Below, piece after piece: positions 56,879 through 64,000 of a stretch of 64,000 nucleotides of DNA. The stretch lies in contig NZ_JAPDOD010000043.1 in assembly GCF_027587205.1 (NCBI RefSeq), positions 13,736 through 77,735 of the forward strand, in the 5' to 3' direction. Below the pieces are notes generated by a model. That model was not told the DNA's origin, made no database searches, and saw nothing but the letters and a program-made list of their open reading frames with translations. The DNA is from Solirubrobacter ginsenosidimutans. Its GTDB lineage: Bacteria; Actinomycetota; Thermoleophilia; Solirubrobacterales; Solirubrobacteraceae. The stretch's first letter is position 1; the number at the start of each line of letters is the position of its first letter. Position numbers and translations under genes: made by a program.

Positions 56879-59800
56879 ATGCCTCCCCGCTCCCTGCTGG
56901 CCTTCCTCGTCCTCGTCTTCACGCTGTCGGCCGCGCCCGCCGCGCGCGCCGGGACCTTCGACCGCGACACGACGTGGGCCCACCTCGGACTCGCCGCCTC
57001 ACCCGCCGACGGCAGCACCCGCTGGAGCGCGCTGGCGATGCTCGCCGACGGGCGCTTCCTCGCCGCCGGGCGCACGCCCGCCGGCCAGGCGGCGGTCGCG
57101 CGCTTCACCGCCGACGGCGAGCTGGACACGACGTGGGCGGGTGATCAGCCGACGCCCGGGCTGCTCGTCGTCGCTGCACAGGCGGGCGTCACACCCGCGT
57201 CGCTCGTCGTGCTGTCCGACGGGAAGGTGCTGCTGGGAGGCACCACGCTGGCGGTCGACTTCACACCGTCGCTGGTCATCGCCCGGCTGACCGCGGACGG
57301 GCATCTCGACCCGACGTTCGCGACCGGCGGCAAGCTCGTGACGACGTCCGGGCCGGAGTCCGAGCTGAGCGGGCTCGCGGTCACGGGTGACGGGCACATC
57401 CTCGTGTCCGCGACCTCCTCGGGCAGCGGAACCGACCGCGGGCTGCTCGTCCGCCTGACCGCGGGTGGCGTCCGTGACGCCGGTTTCGGCACCGGCGGCG
57501 AGGTGGCGTTCCGGCTCGGCGGCGCCGGCACGACGTTCTTCGACGTCGCACTCGACGGCGCGGGGCGGATCTACCTGACGGGCGCCCGCGCGACCACGCC
57601 GCGGCACCAGTTGTTCGTCGCGCGGCTGACCACCGCCGGCGTGCTGGACCCGGCCTACGGCGCGGGCGCCGCCGGCTATGCGGTCACCGACCTCAACGGT
57701 GCGTCCGCCACCGTCTACGAGGTCGAAGGACGGCGGCTGCGGGTCGATGCGGGCGGCACCGCGCTCGCGGTCGCCACCGTCAAGAGCGCGACCGGCGCCG
57801 CGACGCATCTGGTCGGTCTCGCGCGGTTCACGTCCGCGGGCGTTCTGGACGCGTCGTTCGGCACCGCCGGCACACGCACGCAGGACGTCTCGCCCTCGCA
57901 CATCTTCGACGCGGCCGCGCTCGTCTCGCTCCCCGACGGCGGGTTCGTCGTCGGCGGCGGCACGGGCGTCGGCGCCAACACGCAGTTCGGGCTCGCCGGC
58001 TACCACGCCGACGGCAGCCCCGACACCACGCTCAACCCCGCCAACGCAACGGCGGCCAACGCGGCCAACCTCCAGGTCGGCACCGGCGGCGTCGATCGCA
58101 TCTTCGCGCTCGCCCGCACGCCGCAGGGTCGCCTGATCGCCGCGGGCGAGAGCCAGGACCCGAGCGAGCACGACCTCTCGGCGATCGTCCGGCTCGGCGG
58201 CGACGCGCACTCCCCACAGGCCAATGTCGCGGTGACGTGGGAGCAGGCGGTGCCCGGCCGCGCGGTCCGGCCCGGCCAGACGGTCGGCTTCGACGGCTCG
58301 GCCTCGTCCGATCCCGACGGCCCGATCGTCAAGTACGAGTGGGACCTCGACGGCGACGGTTCGTTCGAGCGCACCGGCGCCAAGGTGCTCGGCAGCTATC
58401 CGGGGCCGACCATCGCCGGCGTGCTCCTGCGCGTCACCGACGCCGACGGGCTGATGCACACGTCAGGGGCGACGGTGGTCGTCGAGGCGGACAAGGTGCC
58501 GACCGCCGCGTTCATCAACCCGAGCAAGGTGCCGGTCGCGGGCGCGCCGTTCACCTTCGGCGTGCAGGCCGCGGACGCGGACGGCAGCATCGTCGCCTAC
58601 GACTTCGACCTCGACGGCAACGGCACGTACGAGTCGCCGGGCACGCTGCCGCTGGCGACCACGACCTTCGGGCAGAAGGGCCCGGCGTCGGTGGGTGTGC
58701 GGGTGACCGACGACGAGGGTGCGACGGCGACGGCGACGTACGGCGTGACGGTCAAGGACGCGCCCTGCGTGGACAACCCGACGATCAAGATCGAGCGCGC
58801 GGTGATCATCACCCAAGGCGCCGACGTCGCGGGCGGCGCGGGCTGCTTCCACGGCGTCACGACCGACAAGGCGGGCGTGAAGACGACCGTCTGGACGACC
58901 AGCGGGCACTTCCGCGTCAACGGCCTCGAGGTCGACACGCTCGCCGCCACCGAGGCGAAGCTCGAGTGGAAGCGCAAGGGCGATGACACGCAGTCCCTCA
59001 AGCTCGTTGCGCCCAAGGTGCGCGTCGAGGGCACGGCGAAGCAGACCGACTTCATGTTCCACGAAGGCGCGATCTCGTGGGATCTCTCCGGCAGCACGAT
59101 CGGCGGGTTCGTCGTCGATCCGAACGCCGGCGTGGGCGGGCTGGCGCTGAAGGTGGTCGGCGCGCCCGCGATCTCAGCCGACGGCAAGTCGGCGCTCGAC
59201 GTCCTTCCGGGCATGCCGCCCGAGCTGTTGGGCAAGACGCCGAGCGCGCCGGATCACCTCGTCTTCGGACCCGCGGCGAACGCCGCGGCGCTGGGCGCGT
59301 TCAGCTTCCACGTCGACCAGATCCCGCTCGGCGTGATCCTGCTCGGCCCGGTCACCGTGTCCTACGACGGCGCCGGCAGCTGGATGATCGCGGCCGAGGC
59401 CACGATCCCGTACCCGATCCCGACCAAGGTCAAGGGGCACCTGGTGATCGTCGCCGGCCACGTCAAGGAGGTCGACCTCGAGTTGCAGGGCGCGCTGCCG
59501 ACCCCGACGCCGGTCGTCATCAACGCGCTCGGCCTGCACATCGACTTCGGCCCGAAGGTCGCGGCCAAGCCGGACTGCATCAAGACCGTCGGGCTCGTCG
59601 AGACGACGCCGTACGACATCTACAAGGCGCTCGACTACTACATCCCGGTGCTGCGCCAGCTGGCGACGGCGCACCCGGAGCTCTACGGCAGCCTGTTCCA
59701 CAAGACGTTCCAGAACTACCCGGTGCCGACGTTCGCGCTCTGCGGGCACATCGAGTTGAGCCTCGCCGAGGTGCTGGATGCCGACGTCGGCTTCGGCTTC

Positions 59801-61261
59801 GCCCGCTACAGCAACCCGTACCCGAACCTCTTCTTCTTCCACGGCCAGGCGACGATCGCCAAGGTGATCAACGCCGAGGTCAACGCGGAGTTCACGACCG
59901 AGGGCTACGTCCACTTCAACGCCGCCGTCAAGGGCGGCTATCCGACGGCGAGCCCGTGGGTCAAGTGGGACATCGGGCTGGACTTCGAGTACTTCAAGAA
60001 GCAGTTCAACGCCGAGGCGCACGCGGTCATCGAGATCCCGCCGCTGGACTTCACGACCGGCGCCAACATCCTCGTGTCCAACAAGGGCCTCGCCGCCTGC
60101 CTGTACTTCAAGACGTTCGCGGGCACGTGGCGGCCGGGTGCCGGCGCGATGTGGGGCCACGGCCCGACGCTGTACTTCTTCGGCTGCGACGTCAAGGACT
60201 ACAAGGTCGTCATCAAGCACGCGCTCTCGGGTGACACGGTGATCGGGGACATCGTGCCGCCGAGTGGGGCGAAGGCGGCCACCGCCGGGATGCCGGTCGT
60301 GGACGCGGTGCCGAGCGGCGGGCATGGCAACTCGGCCGGGCTGCTTCGTGTCGCGGGCGCCAAGGCGTCCGCCGCGGCGGTCGCGAAGGCCGCGCAGTCC
60401 GGCGGCCCGGATCCGGTCGACATCCCCGCCGGGCTGCCCGGCACCGTGATGGCGTTCAAGGGCGCCGACGCGCCCCCGCACGTGATCATCCACGGCCCGT
60501 CGGGCCAGGTCTTCGACACCGGCACGGGTAACGCCCCGGCGGAGGCGCCGGGCTTCGCGGCCTTGAAGAACGCTTCGCTCGGCATCACCGAGGTCGTCAT
60601 CGAGAAGCCCGCCGGCGGACGCTGGACGGTCGAGCCCGCCGCGGACTCCTCGCGGCTCGTGCAGGGCATCCAGGCCGACGGCACCCGCCCGGTCACCGCG
60701 ACCGCGAAGGTCACCGGCTCCGCTCACGACCGCCGCCTCGCCTACACCGTCAAGGGTCTCCCGGCCGGCAGCCGCGTCGACTTCGCCGAGGCCGGCAACG
60801 GCGGCGGCGGGCTGATCGGCAGCGTCAAGGCCGACGGGTCGGGGACGCTGCGGTTCCATCCCGCCGGCGGCGCGCCCGGCAAGCGCGAGATCCAGGGCGT
60901 GGTCTACGCGGCGGACGGCTATCTCACCTCACGCCTCACGCTCGGCACGTACACCGCTCCGGCCCCGCAACGCCCGGCTCGCGCCACGAAGCTGACGGTG
61001 CGGCGGGTGGGCAAGAAGCTCGTGCTGCGCTGGCGCGGTTCGAAGTCGGCGTACACGCAGCAGATCGACATCCGCAGCGCGGCGGGGCTGAACCTGACGC
61101 GCACGGTCCGGCGCTCGACGACGTCGATCGCGCTGCCGGCGGCGGGAACGAAGCTCGTCGTCAACGTGACGGGGACGACGCGTAGCGGGCTCGCCGGGAC
61201 GGTCGCGCGGTTCAACGCGCGCGTGCCGAAGGCAGCGAAGAAGCGCCGCACGAAGGGGTGA
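56879..61261 (+). CDS. Giant secreted delta-60/PKD repeat protein
   Basis: 1460 residues from ATG 56879, signal peptide to about residue 24 (FTLSAAPAARAG). Residues about 30-440 are delta-60 repeats (FTADGELDTTWAGDQ, LTADGHLDPTFATGGKLV), which form beta-propeller-like units. Two PKD-type domains follow (about 445-640; FDGSASSDPDGPIVKYEWDL, DADGSIVAYDFDLDGNGTYE). The central 500 residues (about 650-1150) are an uncharacterised domain with FMFHEGAISWDLSGSTIGG and AKVINAEVNAEFTTEGYVHF. A C-terminal beta domain and a basic Lys/Arg tail end it. Probably a cell-surface or matrix protein. Confidence 0.85.
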   Translation: MPPRSLLAFLVLVFTLSAAPAARAGTFDRDTTWAHLGLAASPADGSTRWSALAMLADGRFLAAGRTPAGQAAVARFTADGELDTTWAGDQPTPGLLVVAAQAGVTPASLVVLSDGKVLLGGTTLAVDFTPSLVIARLTADGHLDPTFATGGKLVTTSGPESELSGLAVTGDGHILVSATSSGSGTDRGLLVRLTAGGVRDAGFGTGGEVAFRLGGAGTTFFDVALDGAGRIYLTGARATTPRHQLFVARLTTAGVLDPAYGAGAAGYAVTDLNGASATVYEVEGRRLRVDAGGTALAVATVKSATGAATHLVGLARFTSAGVLDASFGTAGTRTQDVSPSHIFDAAALVSLPDGGFVVGGGTGVGANTQFGLAGYHADGSPDTTLNPANATAANAANLQVGTGGVDRIFALARTPQGRLIAAGESQDPSEHDLSAIVRLGGDAHSPQANVAVTWEQAVPGRAVRPGQTVGFDGSASSDPDGPIVKYEWDLDGDGSFERTGAKVLGSYPGPTIAGVLLRVTDADGLMHTSGATVVVEADKVPTAAFINPSKVPVAGAPFTFGVQAADADGSIVAYDFDLDGNGTYESPGTLPLATTTFGQKGPASVGVRVTDDEGATATATYGVTVKDAPCVDNPTIKIERAVIITQGADVAGGAGCFHGVTTDKAGVKTTVWTTSGHFRVNGLEVDTLAATEAKLEWKRKGDDTQSLKLVAPKVRVEGTAKQTDFMFHEGAISWDLSGSTIGGFVVDPNAGVGGLALKVVGAPAISADGKSALDVLPGMPPELLGKTPSAPDHLVFGPAANAAALGAFSFHVDQIPLGVILLGPVTVSYDGAGSWMIAAEATIPYPIPTKVKGHLVIVAGHVKEVDLELQGALPTPTPVVINALGLHIDFGPKVAAKPDCIKTVGLVETTPYDIYKALDYYIPVLRQLATAHPELYGSLFHKTFQNYPVPTFALCGHIELSLAEVLDADVGFGFARYSNPYPNLFFFHGQATIAKVINAEVNAEFTTEGYVHFNAAVKGGYPTASPWVKWDIGLDFEYFKKQFNAEAHAVIEIPPLDFTTGANILVSNKGLAACLYFKTFAGTWRPGAGAMWGHGPTLYFFGCDVKDYKVVIKHALSGDTVIGDIVPPSGAKAATAGMPVVDAVPSGGHGNSAGLLRVAGAKASAAAVAKAAQSGGPDPVDIPAGLPGTVMAFKGADAPPHVIIHGPSGQVFDTGTGNAPAEAPGFAALKNASLGITEVVIEKPAGGRWTVEPAADSSRLVQGIQADGTRPVTATAKVTGSAHDRRLAYTVKGLPAGSRVDFAEAGNGGGGLIGSVKADGSGTLRFHPAGGAPGKREIQGVVYAADGYLTSRLTLGTYTAPAPQRPARATKLTVRRVGKKLVLRWRGSKSAYTQQIDIRSAAGLNLTRTVRRSTTSIALPAAGTKLVVNVTGTTRSGLAGTVARFNARVPKAAKKRRTKG

Positions 61262-61273
61262 CCCGCGCGCTGC

Positions 61274-61305
61274 ATGCCGGGAGGGCCCTAGCATCCTCCC
61301 GGCAT
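61274..61305. promoter_or_regulatory. 11-bp perfect inverted repeat before the AAA/LuxR-type gene
   Basis: ATGCCGGGAGG (61274-61284) and CCTCCCGGCAT (61295-61305) flank a 10-base loop that contains a -10-like TAGCAT (61289-61294). The GTG start is at 61307. A dimeric regulator binding here would cover the promoter; autoregulation is possible. There is no T tract, so it is not a typical terminator for the upstream gene. Confidence 0.55.
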
Positions 61306-61306
61306 C

Positions 61307-64000
61307 GTGGCTCCTCGCACTCCCATAGGCCCGAGCGGCGCCCCGCTCGTCGGCCGGTCGGGAGAGGTCGCCATGCTCGATGAGGCACTGCGCGCGGCGT
61401 CCTCATCCGCGGGTCTGTCGACGATCGAGATCGTGGGTGAGGCGGGGATCGGCAAGACCACGCTGTTGGAGTGGTTGGGCGCTTCGGCCGCGCGGGCGGG
61501 CGCGCTGGTGCTGAGCGGGCGCTGCTCGGAGTTCGAGCGCGACGTCCCGTATGCGTTGTGGATCGATGCACTCGACGGGCAACTCGCGGTCTTGCCGTCG
61601 CTGGGTGAGGGCGATCTCGCGGCGCTCGGGTCGGTGTTCCCGGCGCTGCGGGCGGTTGCCGATGGTGCTCCCGTCGAACGCCATCGGTCGCATCGCGCGG
61701 TCCGGGCGCTGCTCGAACGGTTGGCAGCGCCGCGCGGGCTCGTCCTGCTGCTCGATGACCTCCACTGGGCGGACCCGGCGTCGATCGCTCTCGTCGCGTC
61801 GCTGGTGCGTCGCCCGTCGTCGGCGCGGGTGCTGCTGGCGGTCGCGCACCGCCACCGGCAGGTCGGGTCCGCGCTGGAGCCGGAGCTGCGCCGCGCCGCG
61901 CTGGCGGGGGTCGCGCGCCGGTTGGCGCCGGGGCCGTTGACGTCTTCGGAGGCTCGGGAGCTGCTCGCCGGGGTCGTCGGGGCGGGCGAGGTCGGGCGGC
62001 TGTACGCGGAGAGCGGCGGCAACCCGTTTCACCTGATGGCCTTGGCACGGGCGGGGCGACCGGTCGCCGGTCGTGATCGCGACCCGGGCCACGCCGAAGT
62101 GCCGGAGGCGGTCCGCGAAGCCGTGCTCAGCGAGACGGCCCCGCTGGCGCCCGACGCGCGGGCCCTGCTGGACGGCGCGGCGATCGTCGGCGATCCGTTC
62201 GAGATCGACTTCGCGGCCTCGGTCGCCGGGCTGTCGCGCGAGGCCGCGCTGGCGGCGCTGGACGAGCTCGTGGCCGCGGACCTCGTGCGCGGCACCGACG
62301 CGGTGCGGCGCTTCCGCTTCCGCCATCCGATCGTGCGCCGCACGGTCTACGAGTCGGTCGGGCCGGGCCGGCGGCTGGCGGGGCACGCGCGGGCCGCGGA
62401 GGGTCTTGCTTTGGCGGGTGCCGAACCGGTGCTGCTCGCGCATCACGTCGAGCAGTCGGCCGCGCCCGGGGACGCGGCGGCGGTGGAGCTCCTGGCCTCA
62501 GCCGCCGCGCAGGTCGCGGGGCGAGCGCCCCAGACCGCCGTCCACTGGCTCACGGTCGCGCGCACGCTGGTGCAAGGGCCCGATCGTGTGGCCGTCGAAG
62601 CGCCGCTGCTCGGGCCGCTGGCGGGCGCGCTGGCCGGCTCGGGCCGCTTCGACGACGCGCGCCGCGTGCTGCTCGAGATCCTGTCGGGAGTGCCGGAGGA
62701 CTCGCCGGAGCGCACGGGGCTGATCGTCGCCTGCGCGGCGATGGAACGGCTGCTGGGGGACCACGACGGTGCGCGGGCACGGCTGCGCGCCGCCCGTTCC
62801 GCCCTCGCCGATCCGGGCTCGCTTGACGCGGTGGCCCTCGGCGTCGAGCTCGCGGCGCACGCGTCGCTGCGCGGGGACCCGATCGAGATGCGCTCGAGCG
62901 CGACCGAGGCGCTCGCGGGTGCGGTCGCGCTGGGCGATCCGACGTTCATGGCCGCGGCGACCGCCGCCTTGGCGATGGCGGCGTACACGCTCGGCGAGGT
63001 GGAGGAGGGTCTCGCGCGCGGGCGTGAGGCGGCGGCGCTGGTCGACGCGCTCTCCGACGAGCAGCTCGGTTCCCGGCTGGAGATGCTGCTCTTCCTCGGC
63101 TGGTCGGAGTTCTTCCTGGGGGAGTTCTCACTGGCGCTCTCGCATTTCTCCCGCGGCACCTCGATCGCGCGGCGGGCGGGCAGTGCGGTGCTCGCGCTGG
63201 AGCTGATGGTGGGTGAGGCGCTCGGCCTGCTCTCGCGCGGCCGCATCGCCGAGGCGCTCGACGTCACCGACGCCGCGGTCGAGGACGCCCGACCGCTCGG
63301 CAGCGCACAGTCCCTGATCTGGGCGCTCTACGCGCACGCCACCGTCCTGGAGGCGGGCGGCGACCCGGCCGCGGCGGTGCGGGCGGGCGAGGAGGCGGTC
63401 GCTTTGACCGCGGGGCTCGAGCCGTCTTCGATCGTCGCCGCGTGCGGAGCGGCCTTGGCGCGCGCCCTGATCGCCACGGGCGAGGGCGCACGGGCCGCTC
63501 GTGTCCTCCTCGCTTTGCAGGGCGGCGAGGACCTCCCGCGCTCCTTCGTGGGCGAGCGGGCGGGCGGCTACGAGCTCCTCGTCCGCGCCGCGCTGCTCGT
63601 TGGTGACGTCGCCGCCGCGGCCGCCTGGGCGGGGCGGGCGGGGACGTCCGCGCGAGAGATCGGCTTGCCGCTCGCACTCGCCCACGCCCAGCGCGCCCGA
63701 GCACTGGTCCTGTTGGCCGGCGACGTCGCAGCGGCGGGCGGCCACGACGCGGTGCGTGGCGGTCACGGTGCGGTGGCGGGCGGCGGCGATGCGATGGCCG
63801 GCGACGTCGCAGCCGCGGGTGGTGACGACGCGGTGCGTGGCGGCGACGGTGCGGTGGCGGGCGGCGGCGATGCGATGGTCGGCGACGTCGCAGCCGCGGG
63901 TGGTGGCGCGGCGGTGCGCGACGGTCACCGTGCGGTGGCGGGCACCGACGACGCGCCGGCGCGCCGCGCTGCGGCGCTGAACGGCGCAGCGCGTGGCGGC
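61307..64000 (+). CDS. AAA-ATPase (LuxR/LAL-like) transcriptional regulator, 3' end outside the window
   Basis: Open from GTG 61307 to the window end (898 codons, no stop). An AAA_16-type ATPase begins at once: LVGRSGEVAMLDEAL, Walker A IVGEAGIGKTTLLEW, Walker B LVLLLDDLHWADPASIA, then YAESGGNPFHLMALARAG. A long helical TPR-like region follows (RARLRAARSALADPGSLDAV, MLLFLGWSEFFLGEFSLALS). The expected C-terminal LuxR helix-turn-helix would lie beyond the window, so the regulator call is by architecture. Codons 805-885 contain three copies of a 27-residue Gly/Ala/Asp repeat unusual for this family. Confidence 0.85.
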   Translation, partial: MAPRTPIGPSGAPLVGRSGEVAMLDEALRAASSSAGLSTIEIVGEAGIGKTTLLEWLGASAARAGALVLSGRCSEFERDVPYALWIDALDGQLAVLPSLGEGDLAALGSVFPALRAVADGAPVERHRSHRAVRALLERLAAPRGLVLLLDDLHWADPASIALVASLVRRPSSARVLLAVAHRHRQVGSALEPELRRAALAGVARRLAPGPLTSSEARELLAGVVGAGEVGRLYAESGGNPFHLMALARAGRPVAGRDRDPGHAEVPEAVREAVLSETAPLAPDARALLDGAAIVGDPFEIDFAASVAGLSREAALAALDELVAADLVRGTDAVRRFRFRHPIVRRTVYESVGPGRRLAGHARAAEGLALAGAEPVLLAHHVEQSAAPGDAAAVELLASAAAQVAGRAPQTAVHWLTVARTLVQGPDRVAVEAPLLGPLAGALAGSGRFDDARRVLLEILSGVPEDSPERTGLIVACAAMERLLGDHDGARARLRAARSALADPGSLDAVALGVELAAHASLRGDPIEMRSSATEALAGAVALGDPTFMAAATAALAMAAYTLGEVEEGLARGREAAALVDALSDEQLGSRLEMLLFLGWSEFFLGEFSLALSHFSRGTSIARRAGSAVLALELMVGEALGLLSRGRIAEALDVTDAAVEDARPLGSAQSLIWALYAHATVLEAGGDPAAAVRAGEEAVALTAGLEPSSIVAACGAALARALIATGEGARAARVLLALQGGEDLPRSFVGERAGGYELLVRAALLVGDVAAAAAWAGRAGTSAREIGLPLALAHAQRARALVLLAGDVAAAGGHDAVRGGHGAVAGGGDAMAGDVAAAGGDDAVRGGDGAVAGGGDAMVGDVAAAGGGAAVRDGHRAVAGTDDAPARRAAALNGAARGG
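63719..63961 (+). repeat. Three 81-bp in-frame tandem repeats
   Basis: Units 63719-63799, 63800-63880 and 63881-63961 each encode a 27-residue GDVAAAGGxDAVRGGxGAVA-type sequence. Units 1 and 2 differ by only a few bases, unit 3 diverges in its second half. The period keeps the reading frame. This is a coding minisatellite inside the regulator gene. Confidence 0.85.

Noticed and set aside
59174..60859. Minus-strand open frame of 561 codons
   Set aside because: Antisense to the giant delta-60 protein; the composition (Arg, Asp, Val, Leu) mirrors the codon pattern of the plus-strand gene.

Overview
The window is 64 kb of GC-rich (roughly 70%) bacterial DNA packed with genes. It carries FtsEX, a C-terminal processing protease, RNase R, SmpB and tmRNA, and has many GTG starts. 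Several secreted proteins end in a basic Ig-like domain, and DUF1800/DUF1501 proteins are present. Together these suggest an actinobacterium, most likely Thermoleophilia / Solirubrobacterales (Solirubrobacter- or Conexibacter-like). This assignment comes from gene content, not from a search. I saw no rRNA, tRNA, insertion sequence, prophage or CRISPR array, and no stretch over 300 bases lacks a feature.

Layout. 1-4.8 kb: the 3' end of nadA, secreted RTX-like and thrombospondin-3-like proteins, an ECF sigma factor with a membrane-anchored low-complexity tail, an NlpC/P60 hydrolase. 4.8-24 kb: a housekeeping block with an M16 peptidase, ftsE-ftsX, a partner-switching module (PP2C phosphatase, STAS antagonist, RsbW-like kinase), the S41 protease and RNase R (GTGA overlap), an aminotransferase, a Flp-pilin-like protein with a very large ectodomain, a DUF1800-DUF1501-cupredoxin cluster, smpB, two redox enzymes and ssrA. 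24-33.7 kb: a coupled SDR pair with a divergent HTH regulator, a PHA-depolymerase-like esterase, a LuxR/LAL regulator whose Walker A segment is out of frame, and a large SBBP-repeat protein. 33.7-40.6 kb: a MASE1-GGDEF cyclase divergent from an operon that encodes a substrate-binding-domain/subtilisin fusion and a PstS-like protein, then an M1 peptidase and a GNAT enzyme. 40.6-51.8 kb: a secreted protein with four tandem domains, TetR and its target epimerase, a MarR-like regulator, a GH78 rhamnosidase, a two-gene unit resembling extracellular contractile injection system (eCIS) cargo, DUF2630 and a quinone oxidoreductase. 51.8-64 kb: an alpha/beta hydrolase, a nitronate monooxygenase/PAS-HTH regulator/aminotransferase operon, a 1460-residue delta-60/PKD surface protein, and an AAA/LuxR-type regulator that runs off the window and contains an in-frame 81-bp minisatellite.

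How the parts relate. prc-rnr-smpB-ssrA form a proteolysis and ribosome-rescue neighbourhood. The phosphatase/STAS/kinase trio is a complete regulatory switch without an adjacent sigma factor. About a third of the genes encode secreted or surface proteins. The most unusual items are the substrate-binding domain with swapped lobes fused to a subtilase (35.3-38.3 kb), the eCIS-like cargo pair (48.8-50.5 kb), the giant Flp-type prepilin (14.8-16.4 kb), the tailed sigma factor (2.3-3.7 kb), a candidate structured RNA with its own terminator (20.9-21.1 kb), and a hairpin that buries the ribosome binding site of the cupredoxin gene (19.15 kb).
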